From Andrena cerasifolii (taxonomy: Eukaryota; Arthropoda; Insecta; Hymenoptera; Andrenidae), in contig NC_135129.1 of NCBI RefSeq assembly GCF_050908995.1, positions 3,410,001 to 3,474,000 of the forward strand: a stretch of 64,000 nt of DNA, in the 5' to 3' direction. A program made the translations under genes and the position numbers. Shown here piece after piece: positions 22,634 to 34,603 of the stretch; within the stretch, counting starts at the first letter, position 1; each line of letters opens with the position of its first letter. Below the pieces are notes generated by a model, which was not told where the DNA came from, searched no databases, and saw nothing but the letters and a program-made list of their open reading frames with translations.

Positions 22634-24184
22634 TGCATTCATCAGAAAGGGTTTACCCTCCGTTAGACGCGGGGGATGTTACAACGCAGGCCGAAGCATG
22701 TATGTACCGTAAACTGCGGAAACATTTTGTTGTGTAATATACAAATTAGAATATGTATATTTGCTTCAAGTATCCTACTTTAACATTGCATCTTTAATTG
22801 TGCTACAAATGTGAAAATGCATAAAATTATTCTCCCTTTCCTGCTGTAATAAAATTTAATTACCTGCCAATGTTACTCCCCGCGGCCAATATTTCTCCTG
22901 TTTACGGTATCACTGCTTGCCCCTGATAGTGAGATGCCTCTAAAAATGTCCATCTTGATTTGAATCAGGCACAGTATTTGTATCCACTTGGGGCGATTGC
23001 AGAGGTATCGCTAAAATATTTTTACGGTAGACTTTCTAGTGGACAAAGAACTGTTATTCTTAAGTATGCTCCTATTCCACTTTCGAGTACAGAACTAAAA
23101 ATCCGACTGCGTACTTTCAGACCCGTCTACTGCGAAGTTACCGAACTAGATTCAAAAGCAACAGTCGCCGAATAACCTGCGAGCCGAATAAAAAGTCGAG
23201 TGTGTACACGGGAAATATTAAAACCACCTGCAGCATCGTAAACAATTTCAAAAACACAATACAAACGCACTGTTGACACCCGGGGCTCCACGGGGGCGGA
23301 AAAGTTGCGCATAAAATAACAAACGGTATCGATTTATGCAGATGCGAAGTAAACGCGATTTATGCAGAATTTCTTGCGGAAGAGACTTATGGCGCGCTCA
23401 ATTACAGACGTCTGAAGATAAATAATGGGGGAGAAAAAAAAAAAAAAAAAACGAAAAGGACTGCGAGAAACCTCGATTGCTTCTTCAAACTAACAAGAGA
23501 TTAAAACGGTTGCTAGACGAGCGCGGTAAGGTTGCGATCGCGTTTGTGCAGCATTATCATATTTATGAAGAGGGAATATTCAGCGAGGGGGGGGGGAGGT
23601 TTAATCGATCTTTGACGAGCAGCACGTTTATTGACGACGCCAGGGCCCGTTCGAATAATTAATCCGACAGTAATTTGGAATTGAATTTCTGAAAGTTTCA
23701 GAATCTGCTATTTCCACTGCGGGAGCCTTCCGCGGCTCTTTGAAAATTGTAATGAGGCGACCTCTATTTTTGCATATTATTCGAGTTATTGCTGCGAAGA
23801 AAGTTGGATTAAAAATTATGCAAGATTACAGTCGAAGCTCGAGCGATATATTGAATAAAGGAGTTTGATAAAGGAACTCGATATCTTCGGATTAAACTTT
23901 GCCGAGGGAGGAGCACGATAAACACGTTTTCTTGTTATAACAATTTCAGATACAAAAATGAATATATTACGAAGGAAGTTCTTGTTGATTAAATGAAGTG
24001 ATAATTTGATTAACAGCCTCCTCATTGCCGGGGTAATAATTGTCCAATCAACAACGTAGAACGCAAACAATTTACCGCTGCTTCGCACCCAGCGACCAAA
24101 GCTATTACACTACGATTTCTTAATTAATGTGTTCAGTCACTCAGAATTACATTTCATCGTTTAACTAATCAAGGGTCTATAAAT
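22634..24184. other. AT-rich non-coding DNA
   Basis: Holds an 18-base A-run at 23434-23451 and a G-run near 23587-23595. The frames at 22960-23175 and 23477-23662 have no recognisable product. Confidence 0.4.
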
Positions 24185-24560
24185 CAGAAATGGGCAAAAT
24201 TTGAATCGCATAAAGAATAACGAATAAAATTCTATTCGCCACAAACGGATAAGTTTTTATTCGAATCAGAATTTCATTTGAATAATTTTTTAATCGAATT
24301 TATTGAGATAATTATTTACTCGTCGTAATCATAGATCGTGTGAGCATACTTTTACAAAATCCAGAGGAAATCAAAACTATGGAAACTTATTCGTACCAAT
24401 ATTTCAATAATTCTGTAATAGATAGTCGAATAAATGCATATAAAAATATGTTACAAATAACGAATAATTATTATCAGATTTAAATATTCGACTGAAGAGT
24501 ATTTATTCGCAAATTTATCTGTGGTAAATTATTTATTCGACACCACGCGCAGACCAACCA
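24185..24560. mobile_element. hAT-like element, right end decayed
   Basis: It starts CAGAAATGGGCAAAATTTGA at 24185. The body is rich in TTATTCG phrases and includes TTCTATTCGCCACAAA near 24230. The reverse strand of the element at 36580-36874 begins CAGAAATCGGCAATATTTTA and contains TTCTATTCGCCACAAAG at the matching place, so the two are the same family in opposite orientation. A clear right terminus and duplication could not be found here. Confidence 0.55.
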
Positions 24561-26092
24561 AAATTACTATAAAAATCTATACCAAATCCATGTGGATTCA
24601 ATAATATTACTAGCTCCTTTTCAATTAGAATACTCAATAAAGATGAAACACGAATTTATAATTAGCAAATCGAAATACTAGCACAGTAGAATTGTGGTTC
24701 TTTTTTGTTCAGCATTCCCTAAAGGAGTACTCTAAACTACTATTACTCAATAATAACTTGCATTATTATTAAATTACATAAAGAATCATTATTAGAAATA
24801 ATAACTTAAACCCCTCGTAAATCCTTCAAATAAAATCTCCGCAAGATCTCTTATTCTCATCAGAATCATAAACAACAATCCGAAGACACTGCGAAACAGT
24901 TACTTTCCCAAAGCAACGTTCCGTGCATCCAACAACGAACCAAGGTTTAACGAATATAGCGAGAAAAACATCTCGCCTCGGTTTAGAAGAAACGTTCGAT
25001 CCGTTTCCCCGTTGCGTTTCGTCAGACACTCCGGCACGTTTTCTCATAGAAGTTCACACGTGTCCAAAGGCCCCAGATTTTCCTGTTACTTCTCGAGCAG
25101 CAGCTTCCGATCGGCCACATTAATTCAAACCGCCTCAAAATCCGAAGAGCGTGCGTAGTACGTAACAAAAAGAGCTTCGCTCTGTCTCATCCACTGCACT
25201 TGTCCAGCATCCAACACTTGCTGTTCTTACAAGCAATCGATCAACTGCTCTTGGGTCGTTGACACTGCAGGCTTCGTCTCGGAATGCCCGAACCAACGCG
25301 GAATGAAGAAAAAAACCCAAAAAAATAAAAACGCCCGCCCCCCGTTCACTGATGCATTTACCAAGCAAGCTTTCGCCCAAAGAGTTCTCATCGATCGCCG
25401 AGGAATGATAATTCCTTTGAAGACAGCATTACTCGTCTGGAAGATTGAATCGGGACCCAGCCGTTGGCTGGATGCATACTACCGGGCCTGGATGGAGATC
25501 GATTTGCCTGGACACCGAGGAAGAAGCCGCCCCGCATGCTTGCGGCCGGTCAGCTCTCTAACCACGAAGAGAGGACCTTAAGTGATTGTCGACCAGCGAT
25601 ATGTCCTTTGACCACGACCGGACCAATCTCGTGAGAAGGATATAATCCGTATAGCCTGGCATGATTCGATTAGTATCGATCACCCTCCCCCCTCCCCCCG
25701 ACGGCCCCTTTAACTTCATCTTCGATCACAGCGGCCTTTGAGATGCTACCAAACGTTAATTCGAATGCGACGCAACCTCGCGACTTTGTGAAAAGAGAGA
25801 TACGAGGCTGTCGACGGAGTTTGGATTCGGATACGGCGCTCAGGTCCTGTTGTATCTTCTTTCCTAAATTTAGGAGTTGTGGGGAAATGTTAATTTATGT
25901 GGCTGCGAGCTGGGCGATTTTAGTGTAATCAAGACCAGGATTAGGGCGCTAGGATTTCAGCACCCGCAAATCTTTTATGTAGGTACCTGTTTAGGTATCT
26001 TGAGAGAGTAGAGTTGGCGGTAGGATCTCTCGCGCTGGAGTAACAAAAATTATACTTAATGTACTTATTTTAAATATAGTTTACATTCGCAG
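24561..26092. other. Mixed non-coding DNA with a GC-richer part
   Basis: From about 24900 to 25900 the composition is GC-richer, with frames on both strands (24923-25123 plus, 25135-25380 minus, 25303-25581 plus). None carries a motif. A C-rich tract lies near 25683-25699. Confidence 0.4.
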
Positions 26093-26223
26093 TGGGAGGT
26101 CACCATGTGGCAGACACCGATTTTTATGAGCCTTGGCACGATGGATCTATGTCGAAAATAAGTAAATAGGTGTCCGAGCATTAATAATAGAGATATTTAC
26201 ACGTAAATTATTAAAAATTTCAT

Positions 26224-26333
26224 AGTGGCCGTGGGGTTTTAGTGGGTAAAGACCCCACACTACCCTGGCGTCCGCGGGAGATTCCCTTCTGGAGGCGTCA
26301 GGGTGCCTTTTGAAGATGTCTCTACGTTAAAAT
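26224..26333 (+). ncRNA. Structured RNA-like unit, left arm copy
   Basis: This is homologous to the retroposon at 17854-17966. The terminal stem pairs 26230-26236 with 26320-26326. The hairpin pairs 26242-26246 with 26254-26258. The third stem pairs 26262-26270 with 26296-26304, using G-U wobbles. It ends CTCTACGTTAAAA, like CTCCACGTCAAAA at 17950. Whether it is transcribed cannot be seen from the sequence. Confidence 0.5.
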
Positions 26334-26520
26334 TTTTTTTTATAAATTTTATAATTTTATAATTTTTTTTTTATAAATTGTCTTTTTTAACTTGGGGAAA
26401 TCTTCAAAAGATTCCCTTCCTTCAGAGGAAACACTTGGGGAAGTCTTTTGAAGATTTCCCTAAGTTAAAAAAGACAATTTATAAAAAAAGTAATTTATAA
26501 AAAAACTCATAAACTTTTTT

Positions 26521-26626
26521 TTAACATGGAGACATCTTCAACGGCACCCCGACTCCTTCAGAGGGGAATCCCTCGGGGGCGCCAGGGTAATATGGGATTT
26601 TTACCCATTAAAACCCCACGGCCACT
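26521..26626 (-). ncRNA. Structured RNA-like unit, right arm copy
   Basis: This is the minus-strand relative of the unit at 26224. The hairpin that is GTGGG with CCCAC in the other copies is ATGGG with CCCAT here (plus-strand 26604-26608 and 26592-26596), which is a compensated base pair. The terminal stem pairs CGTGGGG with CTCCATG, with wobbles. It ends CTCCATGTTAAAA. Function is unknown. Confidence 0.5.
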
Positions 26627-26773
26627 ATGAAATTTTTAATAATTTCCATGTCAATATCTCTATTATTAAGGCCCAGTGGCAGAAACGCTTGGATACCTAT
26701 TTACTTATTTGCGACATAAATCCATCGTGCCAAGGCTCATCAAAATCGGTGTCTACCACATGGTGTCCTCCCC

Positions 26774-26909
26774 TTGTCAGTAATGTACATTTGGCAGAAT
26801 TGATGAGGTTACAAGAGTAGGGCACGGATTAGTATAGAAATTTGTGTGTGGGAGCTCCTGGCGAATGAAAAGTGTCTATACAAGCTTTATATTTGCTAAT
26901 TGTAAGTGC
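26774..26909. other. Short spacer
   Basis: Spacer between the palindrome and the next element. Nothing recognised. Confidence 0.4.
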
Positions 26910-27151
26910 CTATACAGCAGAGTTAGGCAAAATATAATCTAATTACAAATTACCAATAACGATTAAAATGTAATTGTGTAACTGATTATACATTATTTTC
27001 GGTAATCGTTAATTTAAGCGTTAACCACAATTTTGTCAACTACCTAAATTAAAGATTACAGAAAATAAGGTGTAATCAATTACACAATTACATTTTAATC
27101 GTAATTTGTAATTTGTAATTAAATTACATTTTGTCCAACTCTGCTCTACAG
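26910..27151. mobile_element. hAT-like 226-bp element
   Basis: The element is 26918-27143. Its ends are CAGAGTTAGGCAAAATATAA and, in reverse, CAGAGTTGGACAAAATGTAA, and the inverted repeats continue through ATTACAAATTAC and GATTAAAATGTAATTGTGTA for about 80 bases. Flanking 8-bp repeats are CTATACAG (26910-26917) and CTCTACAG (27144-27151), matching 7 of 8. The termini and duplication length indicate hAT. There is no coding capacity. Confidence 0.88.
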
Positions 27152-27741
27152 TATGCTTCCACGTTACAAATGCAAGATGTAGTAGCTTCGTGCACAATTC
27201 TTCCGAGAATACTGTATTCTATCATATTTTCAGACTTATGCATTTATTGTGGTTCTTATTTTTGACTTTTGGATTTTTTCGCGGCTCCTCCTAGAACAGG
27301 TCCAATCAACAATAAAACGTATCAAATAAAACCTTGTAGATCTAGACAAGGAGCATCTTTTATATTCCATTACTTTTCTTATGCGGCAAACAGTTTTCGA
27401 AAAAAATCCGAAAAACTAAAAAAATAATAATTCTTATTTAAGAAGACAAAAAAAGACGTATTTTTTATTTTCAACCCTAATTCAATCGCGGCTCAAAATT
27501 CACACAGTTTTTTTTAATTAATTGGAACTATTCTAGAGAGTGCCGCGAAGTAAAGCTTGAAAAATTTTTCACCAAGAGTAAATAAGAGCCAGCCTAATAC
27601 ACATACTTCAAAAATCAATGTCTGTGACGTGGTACAATATTCTTGCCAAAAAGTCTGTGAAGGTATAGTTAAGTTTATTACAATGTGCTGTCATTGGTTA
27701 GAAATCAGACATTTCTGTATTTAAGACAAGGCACAGTGGAA
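27152..27741. other. AT-rich non-coding DNA
   Basis: No gene or paired repeat recognised. Confidence 0.4.
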
Positions 27742-27890
27742 GATATGAGGCAGTGAGAACAACAGACTCTTTTCGAAATTGAGTTAGTAGCAATAATTTA
27801 TTCCAATAGGCTCTACTAATCATATAAAATAGGGAGAAACAAATTCTTTTAATGTAGGTTGGTCCCTTGTCGCTCTTACTGCCTCATATA
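27742..27890. mobile_element. 149-bp inverted-repeat element
   Basis: The left end GATATGAGGCAGTGAGAACA and the reversed right end TATATGAGGCAGTAAGAGCG match over about 19 bases. No frame and no certain duplication can be seen; TA at the tips would allow a Tc1/mariner-like target, but this is weak. Confidence 0.55.
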
Positions 27891-29601
27891 GTAAATCCAA
27901 TAGAACATCAGAGTTTAAATTTATCTATATACCTATTCGAAAAAATCAGGGCACTTGGTTTTCCAAATTAACCCCTTAAGTAGGGATAACGAGGTACCTC
28001 GATACTTGAAGCTTCCTCTGCACCGGGCAAGGCAAGTGACGTCAATGTGAAAATTTAATAATTACACTTGTACAAAAGCAGCGAATGTAGTGTTAGAGCA
28101 AGTATAGTGCTTGCTGTGGGTAAACCGAGCTAATTGTCGTCGTCAAACATTTTTAAGTATTCTGGAGACTCCTGCGTGGAGTATTCTGGCTAAGAAATGA
28201 CCCAGTTAACAGGTTGACACGTTGACTGCCATGTGAATCACAGACGATGAGCGCTTTGAGCTTAGAATTTCTGTTTGGAATGCTGGCAATAAACGAACCA
28301 GTGGATTTGCAATCCGCTGAATAATATTATTGTTAGTGCGGATGATGTGGAATGTTGAGTGCATCACTGAAGTATGAAATATTCTTATTTTGCCAGAACA
28401 CACGGGAAACGTGGGACAATCGCTTAGCAATCAACGCGTTATGGAATAAAATTATACCAGGCTGATCAGCTGAAAAACAAAGTAATCGCTAAAATCTTTC
28501 TCTGGAAACCAGTAATGTAGAATTATCAAATGTTTATTTAATATTTATAAGTAGACGCATTAAACTATACATACAAATTTGGATTGCGTAAAATTAATGG
28601 CCGATCCCTTCGAGTGCATCTCGAAAAATTAAATTTTTATAATCTGCATTAGTGTCGCTATAATTAAGCACAGGGATCTCCTTTTTTCGTAAAACTTTTC
28701 AACTTATGTCAGAGGCAATGCCAAAAATATTGAGTAAAACGTGAATGTTTATATTTGCACTTGTACCAAAAATCAAAAATTAAATATAAAAGGAATCCTC
28801 AGGCTTAATGCAGATTGTAAAACATTCTTGTTCTTTTTTTATGTATAAAATGACTTAGTATTCAGACACAGTTTTCTTCAGTGAACCTGATCGTTTTTAG
28901 GTGCTCCACGAGATTGTCCATAACTTTGAAAAAAAGCAAAGTTGATTAAGAAAATACAGCAGATATACAGTATAACGTATATGCTTTTAAACAATAAATA
29001 AATATTTACTAACGCTGCATATTGTTTGTAAAAAAAAGTGTTAAAAAATTACCCTGCTTTTCAGCGCATCGCCATTATTATTATTATAAATAAACCGTTC
29101 CCTAGTTTGTCCATAAGCGTTTTCGAGTGAGAATTTATAATCTACGAATTGTACACAGTCAGTATTTATAATTCGGTACGTTGCACACTTTGGTACACGA
29201 AAATTGTAATCCACTTCGAAGTCTGGCAATCGAACCGTGAACTGTGTAACGAAACTACAACAAATTCCCTTACTTTCGAACTTTGTAACTTCGTGGACTC
29301 CCGAACTTTGTAACTCCAGAACTGGTGACTTTCAACACGCTGAATTTCCTTTCACTCATTATCAGCCAAAACTTCGACGGTTCCTAAACAGCGGCAAAAA
29401 CCACGCGAACCCTTAAGGCTGGAGTATTTTTACGTTTTTTTGTGACATGGTGCTTTTGACAATCAAGTGAAGCCGGCGGACCCCTTCTTAGGAAAACGTT
29501 TTTAAAAGTATACAGTAAGAGACATAGACTTAGGAAGGCGACAACATTTTATTGAAATACAGTTATCAACATTGCACAATAGTACCGTACGTGCTTCTTC
29601 A
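27891..29601. other. AT-rich non-coding DNA
   Basis: Contains a perfect 12-base palindrome CGAGGTACCTCG near 27989 and only short frames (28206-28430 minus, 29041-29229 minus). No gene is supported. Confidence 0.4.
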
Positions 29602-30045
29602 TTAACCCTTCGTTGACACACCTCCTTTTTTCGATCAACTTTGACATACCTGGGTGGCTCACACCCAGAACAATTTTTGAACAACTGCCATTATCATCTA
29701 AAGAATCCAATCGTCATACAAAAAATCATGGATCAGTTTTAAGGTCTCTAGAATATATTGCAATAGTTTTTTTATTGAAATTTAATCACAGTTTTTGTAA
29801 AAAAATTCTAGATTACCACATGTCGAGAAAAAGCGAGGAAAATCTTTAAACAGTTGTAACTTTTACAAATTTCAATATTAGAAGCTAGAAATCTACAGGG
29901 TTGTTGCTCGGATATAATATTTTGAGAGAAAAAATAGTTTGTAAGTCAGCTTTGGAGAAAAGGTATTCATTTTGCATATAGAAGGTACAGAGCGTCAAAA
30001 TCAGCTTATGGGTGGCTCACACCCAGAGTGTCAACGAAGGGTTAT
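29602..30045. mobile_element. TTAACCC element with paired subterminal hairpins, 2
   Basis: The left end is TTAACCCTTCGTTGACAC at 29602. The reversed right end, at 30045, is ATAACCCTTCGTTGACAC. The same hairpin lies inside both ends: TGGGTGGCTCACACCCA at 29651-29667 and 30009-30025. The 444-bp interior is AT-rich and non-coding; the 78-codon frame at 29613-29849 overlaps the left end and has no motif. TTAA is intact on the left and is TTAT on the right. Confidence 0.82.
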
Positions 30046-30122
30046 CTAATGTGATGACATTAGATTATCTCAATATTTTACATAAGTTTTCAAAGTCATC
30101 TTCAATTATAAATTTAAGGCCA

Positions 30123-30312
30123 TACAGTGGCATCGGAAAGTAAGTTGACACTCTTTAAGATCGCATAACTTTTTTAAAATTGGTCCAAACAACTTGAGTT
30201 TTTTTTTAGAAGCTAGCGAAATTATTTAGTTTTCTAGGTGACGTGTTTCGTCGTTTTGAAAAAAATTGCAACTGGTCGGAATAGCGACGAAAATATTGAA
30301 CTTGTTTGTGAC
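30123..30312 (+). mobile_element. Truncated relative of the 19418 element
   Basis: It begins TACAGTGGCATCGGAAAGTA and then follows the left arm of 19418-20050 closely: TCGCATAACTTTTTTAAAAT, TTGGTCCAAACAACTTGAGT, AGAAGCTAG and GTTTCGTCGTTTTGAAAAAA. Similarity stops near 30312, and no right arm follows. It is therefore a half-element or a deletion product. Confidence 0.75.
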
Positions 30313-32606
30313 AGAAGAAAAAACAGAAGGACCAATTTCCGAATATCCAAAATTGAAGAGAAGTTTAATACACTTAAAACACACACAAAGAAATAATTCA
30401 TTAAAAATTGGATAAAAATGTAAGAAATGAATAGGTGAAAGAAAATTTCACCCTGCTTTTCCGCTACCTGTTTATATATTTACAGTGCGCGACGTTTTGA
30501 ATTTCCTTAATTTTAGTCAGTTCAAAGTTGTAGCCGTATAAATCCTATATATTACCACGTTCAAAAAGAAATTCATATTTTACAAATGGCTGAAAGAAAA
30601 GATCGATTTTTTTAAGGATCTTCACGCACGAGTAGTCTTAAACCTCCTAGCTGACACATAGAGGCGGCTACTCGCTTTTCTACCTTTCGTGGCGTTCGAT
30701 GGCGGTTTATTAGACGGAAATCAACACCATGGTTTGGTATTTGATATCGCCGCCGGCTCGGTTGCGGTGTTCGTTTCAGTGGCTAATTAATTCAGTAAAT
30801 GATAGTCGCGAAATGTTTGATTGTGGTAATCGACCACGGTTTGTCCTTAAATTGAACTCGAAACGTATATGGACGTACAGGATCTTAATAATTATACTCC
30901 CTCCGGACTAAATAATCAAGAATCGACGAGGGAAAAACATGAGCTCCTCCCACATGCTTATTGCTTAGATACATCGCAGAAGAAAATTTAATGATAAATA
31001 AAATTTATAATATAAGAGAAGATCTCTATCGAAGGGAATAAAAATAAATAGAATTCATACCTATAATTAATATTATATCTTTCAGATTTGTTTATTTTCA
31101 TAGTACAATTGGTATTTATATATGTTGATCTATATAATAAAATTATTAATTGCAATTATTAGTTGATACAACCAAAAGATTTTTATAAAATTCTCAATAA
31201 AAATTGCTGTTAATGTAAGGGAACATTTACTTAGAGATTATAACCTTGATGTACGCTAGAAATATATTACATAATACTTAATAAGAAAAAATTCATCACT
31301 CTCGAAGATTTCAAATTGATATACAAGAAAAATAAGATGCCTACGAAATTATTCACAGACTTTTCATGGATGTTAAATTAACATCGTGTCACGTGCGCTG
31401 CAAGTGCAAAATTTTGTAATATAATTGGAAATGGAATTTTAATTATGCTGCCTGAGCTCCCGAAACGCAATCCAGGATAAATAAATTTGATTGTGCGATT
31501 GTTAGAAAAAAATTCCGACACTTGCATAAACGAAGCAGATTCTTCTTCAGGATCTCGAGCGCTCCTTAAAAGAAAACGGCTAAAAAAATTTCACTCGTTT
31601 CCAGGCGACTGGGCAAGCCGTACATAAGTAGTTCAGGGAAGTTTTAAGAGGAAAGTTAATTGTCGAGGAGATTTAGCATATTTAAATTGCAAAGAAGAGA
31701 GATATAGTAGATGCTTCATATATGCAGAAGCCATTAGTTATGTCAAGTACAAGATTATTGGATGTTACGTGCGAAGGGAGTTCGTTTCTGGCGAAGTTAG
31801 CCAAAGTTACGCGTGCTAATATTTGAATAGATTTAGACAACATCAAAGCTGGCAGTTCAGAAACTTGTGTAACTTCGGCTAACGTTCCCAGAGAGAGAGA
31901 ATTTTTTTCACTTATTTTGCTGGGAAAAGAACTAACGAGATTTGCCAAATTAGTTGTTTTCGGTGGTTCGTTTGTACAAGAAAGGCAAAGGTATCTTCCT
32001 TCTTTGTTGCTGCCCCATTTTCATTTGGTGTCATGAGTGTAGTATTTAATTTACCAACTGATGAGCATTCTCTTCGTTTCCCAGAGAAATCTGACCAAAG
32101 GAAAATTAGAAATTTATCGTGCAAAAAGTGATCGCAATATGGTCAAAGGTAAAACAGATTTCTTTTTAAATAAAACTAGAAAAATTGTGTATCGTATTTC
32201 ACATTGCTAAGTTACATTTTCCAGTTTAATATACAGTGAATTCAGGGCGAAAGAAAGTCTCTGTAGCTTGTTTAGTGAAATTGCAAGTGAAGCTGCAGTG
32301 CTCGTTGATAAAAAATAATTAATCACACAGAGAATGAAATAAAACACTTAGATATTACCATTAATATTAAATTTACTGGCTCATAAGTTATAAGACGTAC
32401 TTATCGAGTAAAAACTCGACGACGTTATTTAGAACAGAAATGGCTGCTGCTGACTAGCGCGTTGCACTTTCAGACTGACACGTTGTAAACCGATGATCCT
32501 TCTCTCTGCAAACTATACACTGATGATATCTAGCGGTCCTCGTTCCTAGTTCATGAATTCCTTACGCGTGGCAAAATTGAGCCCACCCGCCTACCTCGTA
32601 TTTCCC
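30313..32606. other. AT-rich non-coding DNA
   Basis: More than 2 kb without a recognisable gene or repeat pair. Short frames at 30729-30911 plus, 31682-31948 minus and 31912-32124 minus carry no motif. Confidence 0.4.
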
Positions 32607-32745
32607 TTAAGGGGGAATTCTCGCGTGATAACCCCAAAAGTAACAGATATTAAAGAATTATTTTTTTAAAAAACTATAGTCAATATTTGATTAAACTCGT
32701 TTGAGATATAAGTAGGCGTCTTTAAACCTGCAGAAATTTTTGGAA
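32607..32745 (+). mobile_element. TTAA-type element end, matches 22633
   Basis: It begins TTAAGGGGGAATTCTCGCGT at 32607 and matches the reverse strand of 22494-22633 over about 140 bases. The far terminus was not found. The bases before it, CCC, make the junction CCCTTAAGGGGG. Confidence 0.6.
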
Positions 32746-34253
32746 CCTCATTGACAACGTGCACAACTCCTGCTGGCGTGACGTGTAGCACCTGTCACAG
32801 TCATCTGATTGCAAAAAAGGGAAAAATTTCTTAAACTCAGATAATTTACACTGGGGTTGAACCTAATTTAAAGAAAAAAAAAGAAAGATTGAAAAATTTA
32901 TAGCGTTTGAAAGAAAAGGTAACCTTTTTTCCTCGGATAAATTTACTTCGTATCCATGAAAAAAGTATTACAAATAAACAGTGAAATTAAAATTTTAGCT
33001 TATGAAATTCTTCGTTACATAATAGTTGATTTCAGAGATACAGAATTAGGTAATAAAGCTAGATAATTACACTGTATACTCTCCTTATTCGAAAGGGTAA
33101 CGTTTGAAACAAATATCAAGCATTGCCACCAGAAATAAAAAGCAGCGCATGGAGGAAATCAATTTCCCGCGAAGGTATTGAGATCTTCTAATAGACAGAC
33201 CCTTCTTCCCGCCCCCGCCCTTGGAGCGGGCATTTAGGGGGTGTCTGAACCAGGATGCGCTAAGTTATGAAGCACACGTAGCTCGCTGGAAAGAGAAACT
33301 GAAGGCCAAGACCGTGGAAAGGGCGAAGGGACGTAGGGCCTGGCGATGAGGGGCGGCAAGGAGAGGAAGAAAGCTGAAAGCGCCTGAGGAAATGGCCTAC
33401 AGACTTTTCCACTCACGCTTAAGCACAGCCACGACATCGTCGGCAACGATATTTCTCGGAGTTTCGCCAGGAAACTTGAGATTCGTGGCTGGTTAGCGCG
33501 TGGAGATCGCGCAAAAATCGGCCCACTCGGCAATCCTGGTGGCAGCGGATCGACGGAGCCGACGTCCGGGCTGAGAAAGAGAGGCAGGAGGAGCGCTTCG
33601 AAAGTTGTACGCGATCGTTAGCGCGGAGGGAATCAATATCGTGGGCGAGGAATTCCGGGCGCGGAAACTTTGGCGAATGGGAAAGTGAAGGGAGTGTTTG
33701 AACACCTCGGAATGCTTCGCTCTGTTCGATGATTGTTGCAAAGTGGATGTTTGGGATGAAGCTTATACTTATTTCCGGCAGTTAAATGTTTGAGAGTAAC
33801 GGAGCAGTTGAAATAGTGGGTGGAGATGAGAAGGTGCTTTTCGAGGGGGAAGTTAATGTCTGCGGTTGAAGGAAAGAAGAGAAGTTAAGGTCTGGCGAAA
33901 GATTCTGAAAGTATTAGAGAAAGTGAAGGCTTGCTTAGAGTTTAGAGTATCAGATGGGGGAGGTTGAAAGTGGAGTTTGATAGTTTGATACACTTGGCAC
34001 AAATGAAACTTTATTTTAGAAACATTTCTCGCTATTGCTCGATACACTTTACCACCGATGGGTATCTAATGGATCCAGTGCCGAAGGAAAACTTCAACAC
34101 ATTCTAAATACGTGTCATTTTTGGAACATGTGCTTCATGAAGAGGATGCTACATTGATCTCAACGTGGTGCTTTGCGAAGATAATATTTAAATACCAATT
34201 AAGAGGGGAACATACCTTTATTAGGTTCCAAAATTCGATTTTTATGTGCTTAT
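32746..34253. other. Non-coding DNA, GC-richer in the middle
   Basis: From about 33180 to 33700 there is a GC-richer, CpG-containing block with frames on the minus strand (33234-33533, 33493-33741). No domain is recognised. Confidence 0.4.
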
Positions 34254-34603
34254 TTAACCCTTCGTGGTCACACGGGGTGTATTGTACCCCAAGAATAATT
34301 TTCGAGTTAAAATGTGACTTTACGACTTCCAAAGGGGATTTATCACAAGAAAAAAATTTTTAAAAAATTAAAAAATCGCTTTTTCCCACAACCGTGGAAA
34401 ATCGATCATTTTCAACTACAAATTTTATTATTTCAAAATTTACAGTTTTATAAAAAGACTATTAGACCATGATTGTATAAGTATTACGAACGTACAATTA
34501 TCACTGAAAAGTTAAAAGATTAAAAAATACGAAAATAGTAACTCTGGGGTGTAGTGAACCCCACTACTTGTGATTATAAGAAGGTGTGACCAGGAAGGGT
34601 TAA
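34254..34603. mobile_element. TTAACCC element with paired subterminal hairpins, 3
   Basis: TTAA lies at 34254-34257 and 34600-34603. The ends are TTAACCCTTCGTGGTCACAC and, in reverse, TTAACCCTTCCTGGTCACAC. Each end is followed inside by a hairpin: GGGGTGTATTGTACCCC at 34274-34290 and TGGGGTGTAGTGAACCCCA at 34545-34563. The 350-bp element has no transposase. It shares end design with 20337 and 29602 but not their hairpin sequence. Confidence 0.87.

Larger units (their letters stand above)
26093..26773. repeat. 680-bp multi-level palindrome
   Basis: The outer arms match over about 90 bases: CACCATGTGGCAGACACCGA from 26101, against the reverse of the right side, CACCATGTGGTAGACACCGA. The middle arms (26213-26337 and 26522-26635) each carry the structured unit also seen at 17854. 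The inner arms (about 26375-26412 and 26450-26485) mirror each other almost perfectly through GGGAAATCTTCAAAAGA. The whole can fold into one long snap-back. It has no coding capacity and no clear duplication. Confidence 0.85.

Noticed and set aside
27968..28010. CCCCTTAAGTAGGG as another TTAA element boundary
   Set aside because: No inverted partner was found on either side within about 1 kb, so it may be a chance TTAA in a G- and C-flanked context.
29413..29440. CCCTTAAGGCTGG as a TTAA element start
   Set aside because: No matching opposite terminus was found before the element at 29602 or after it.
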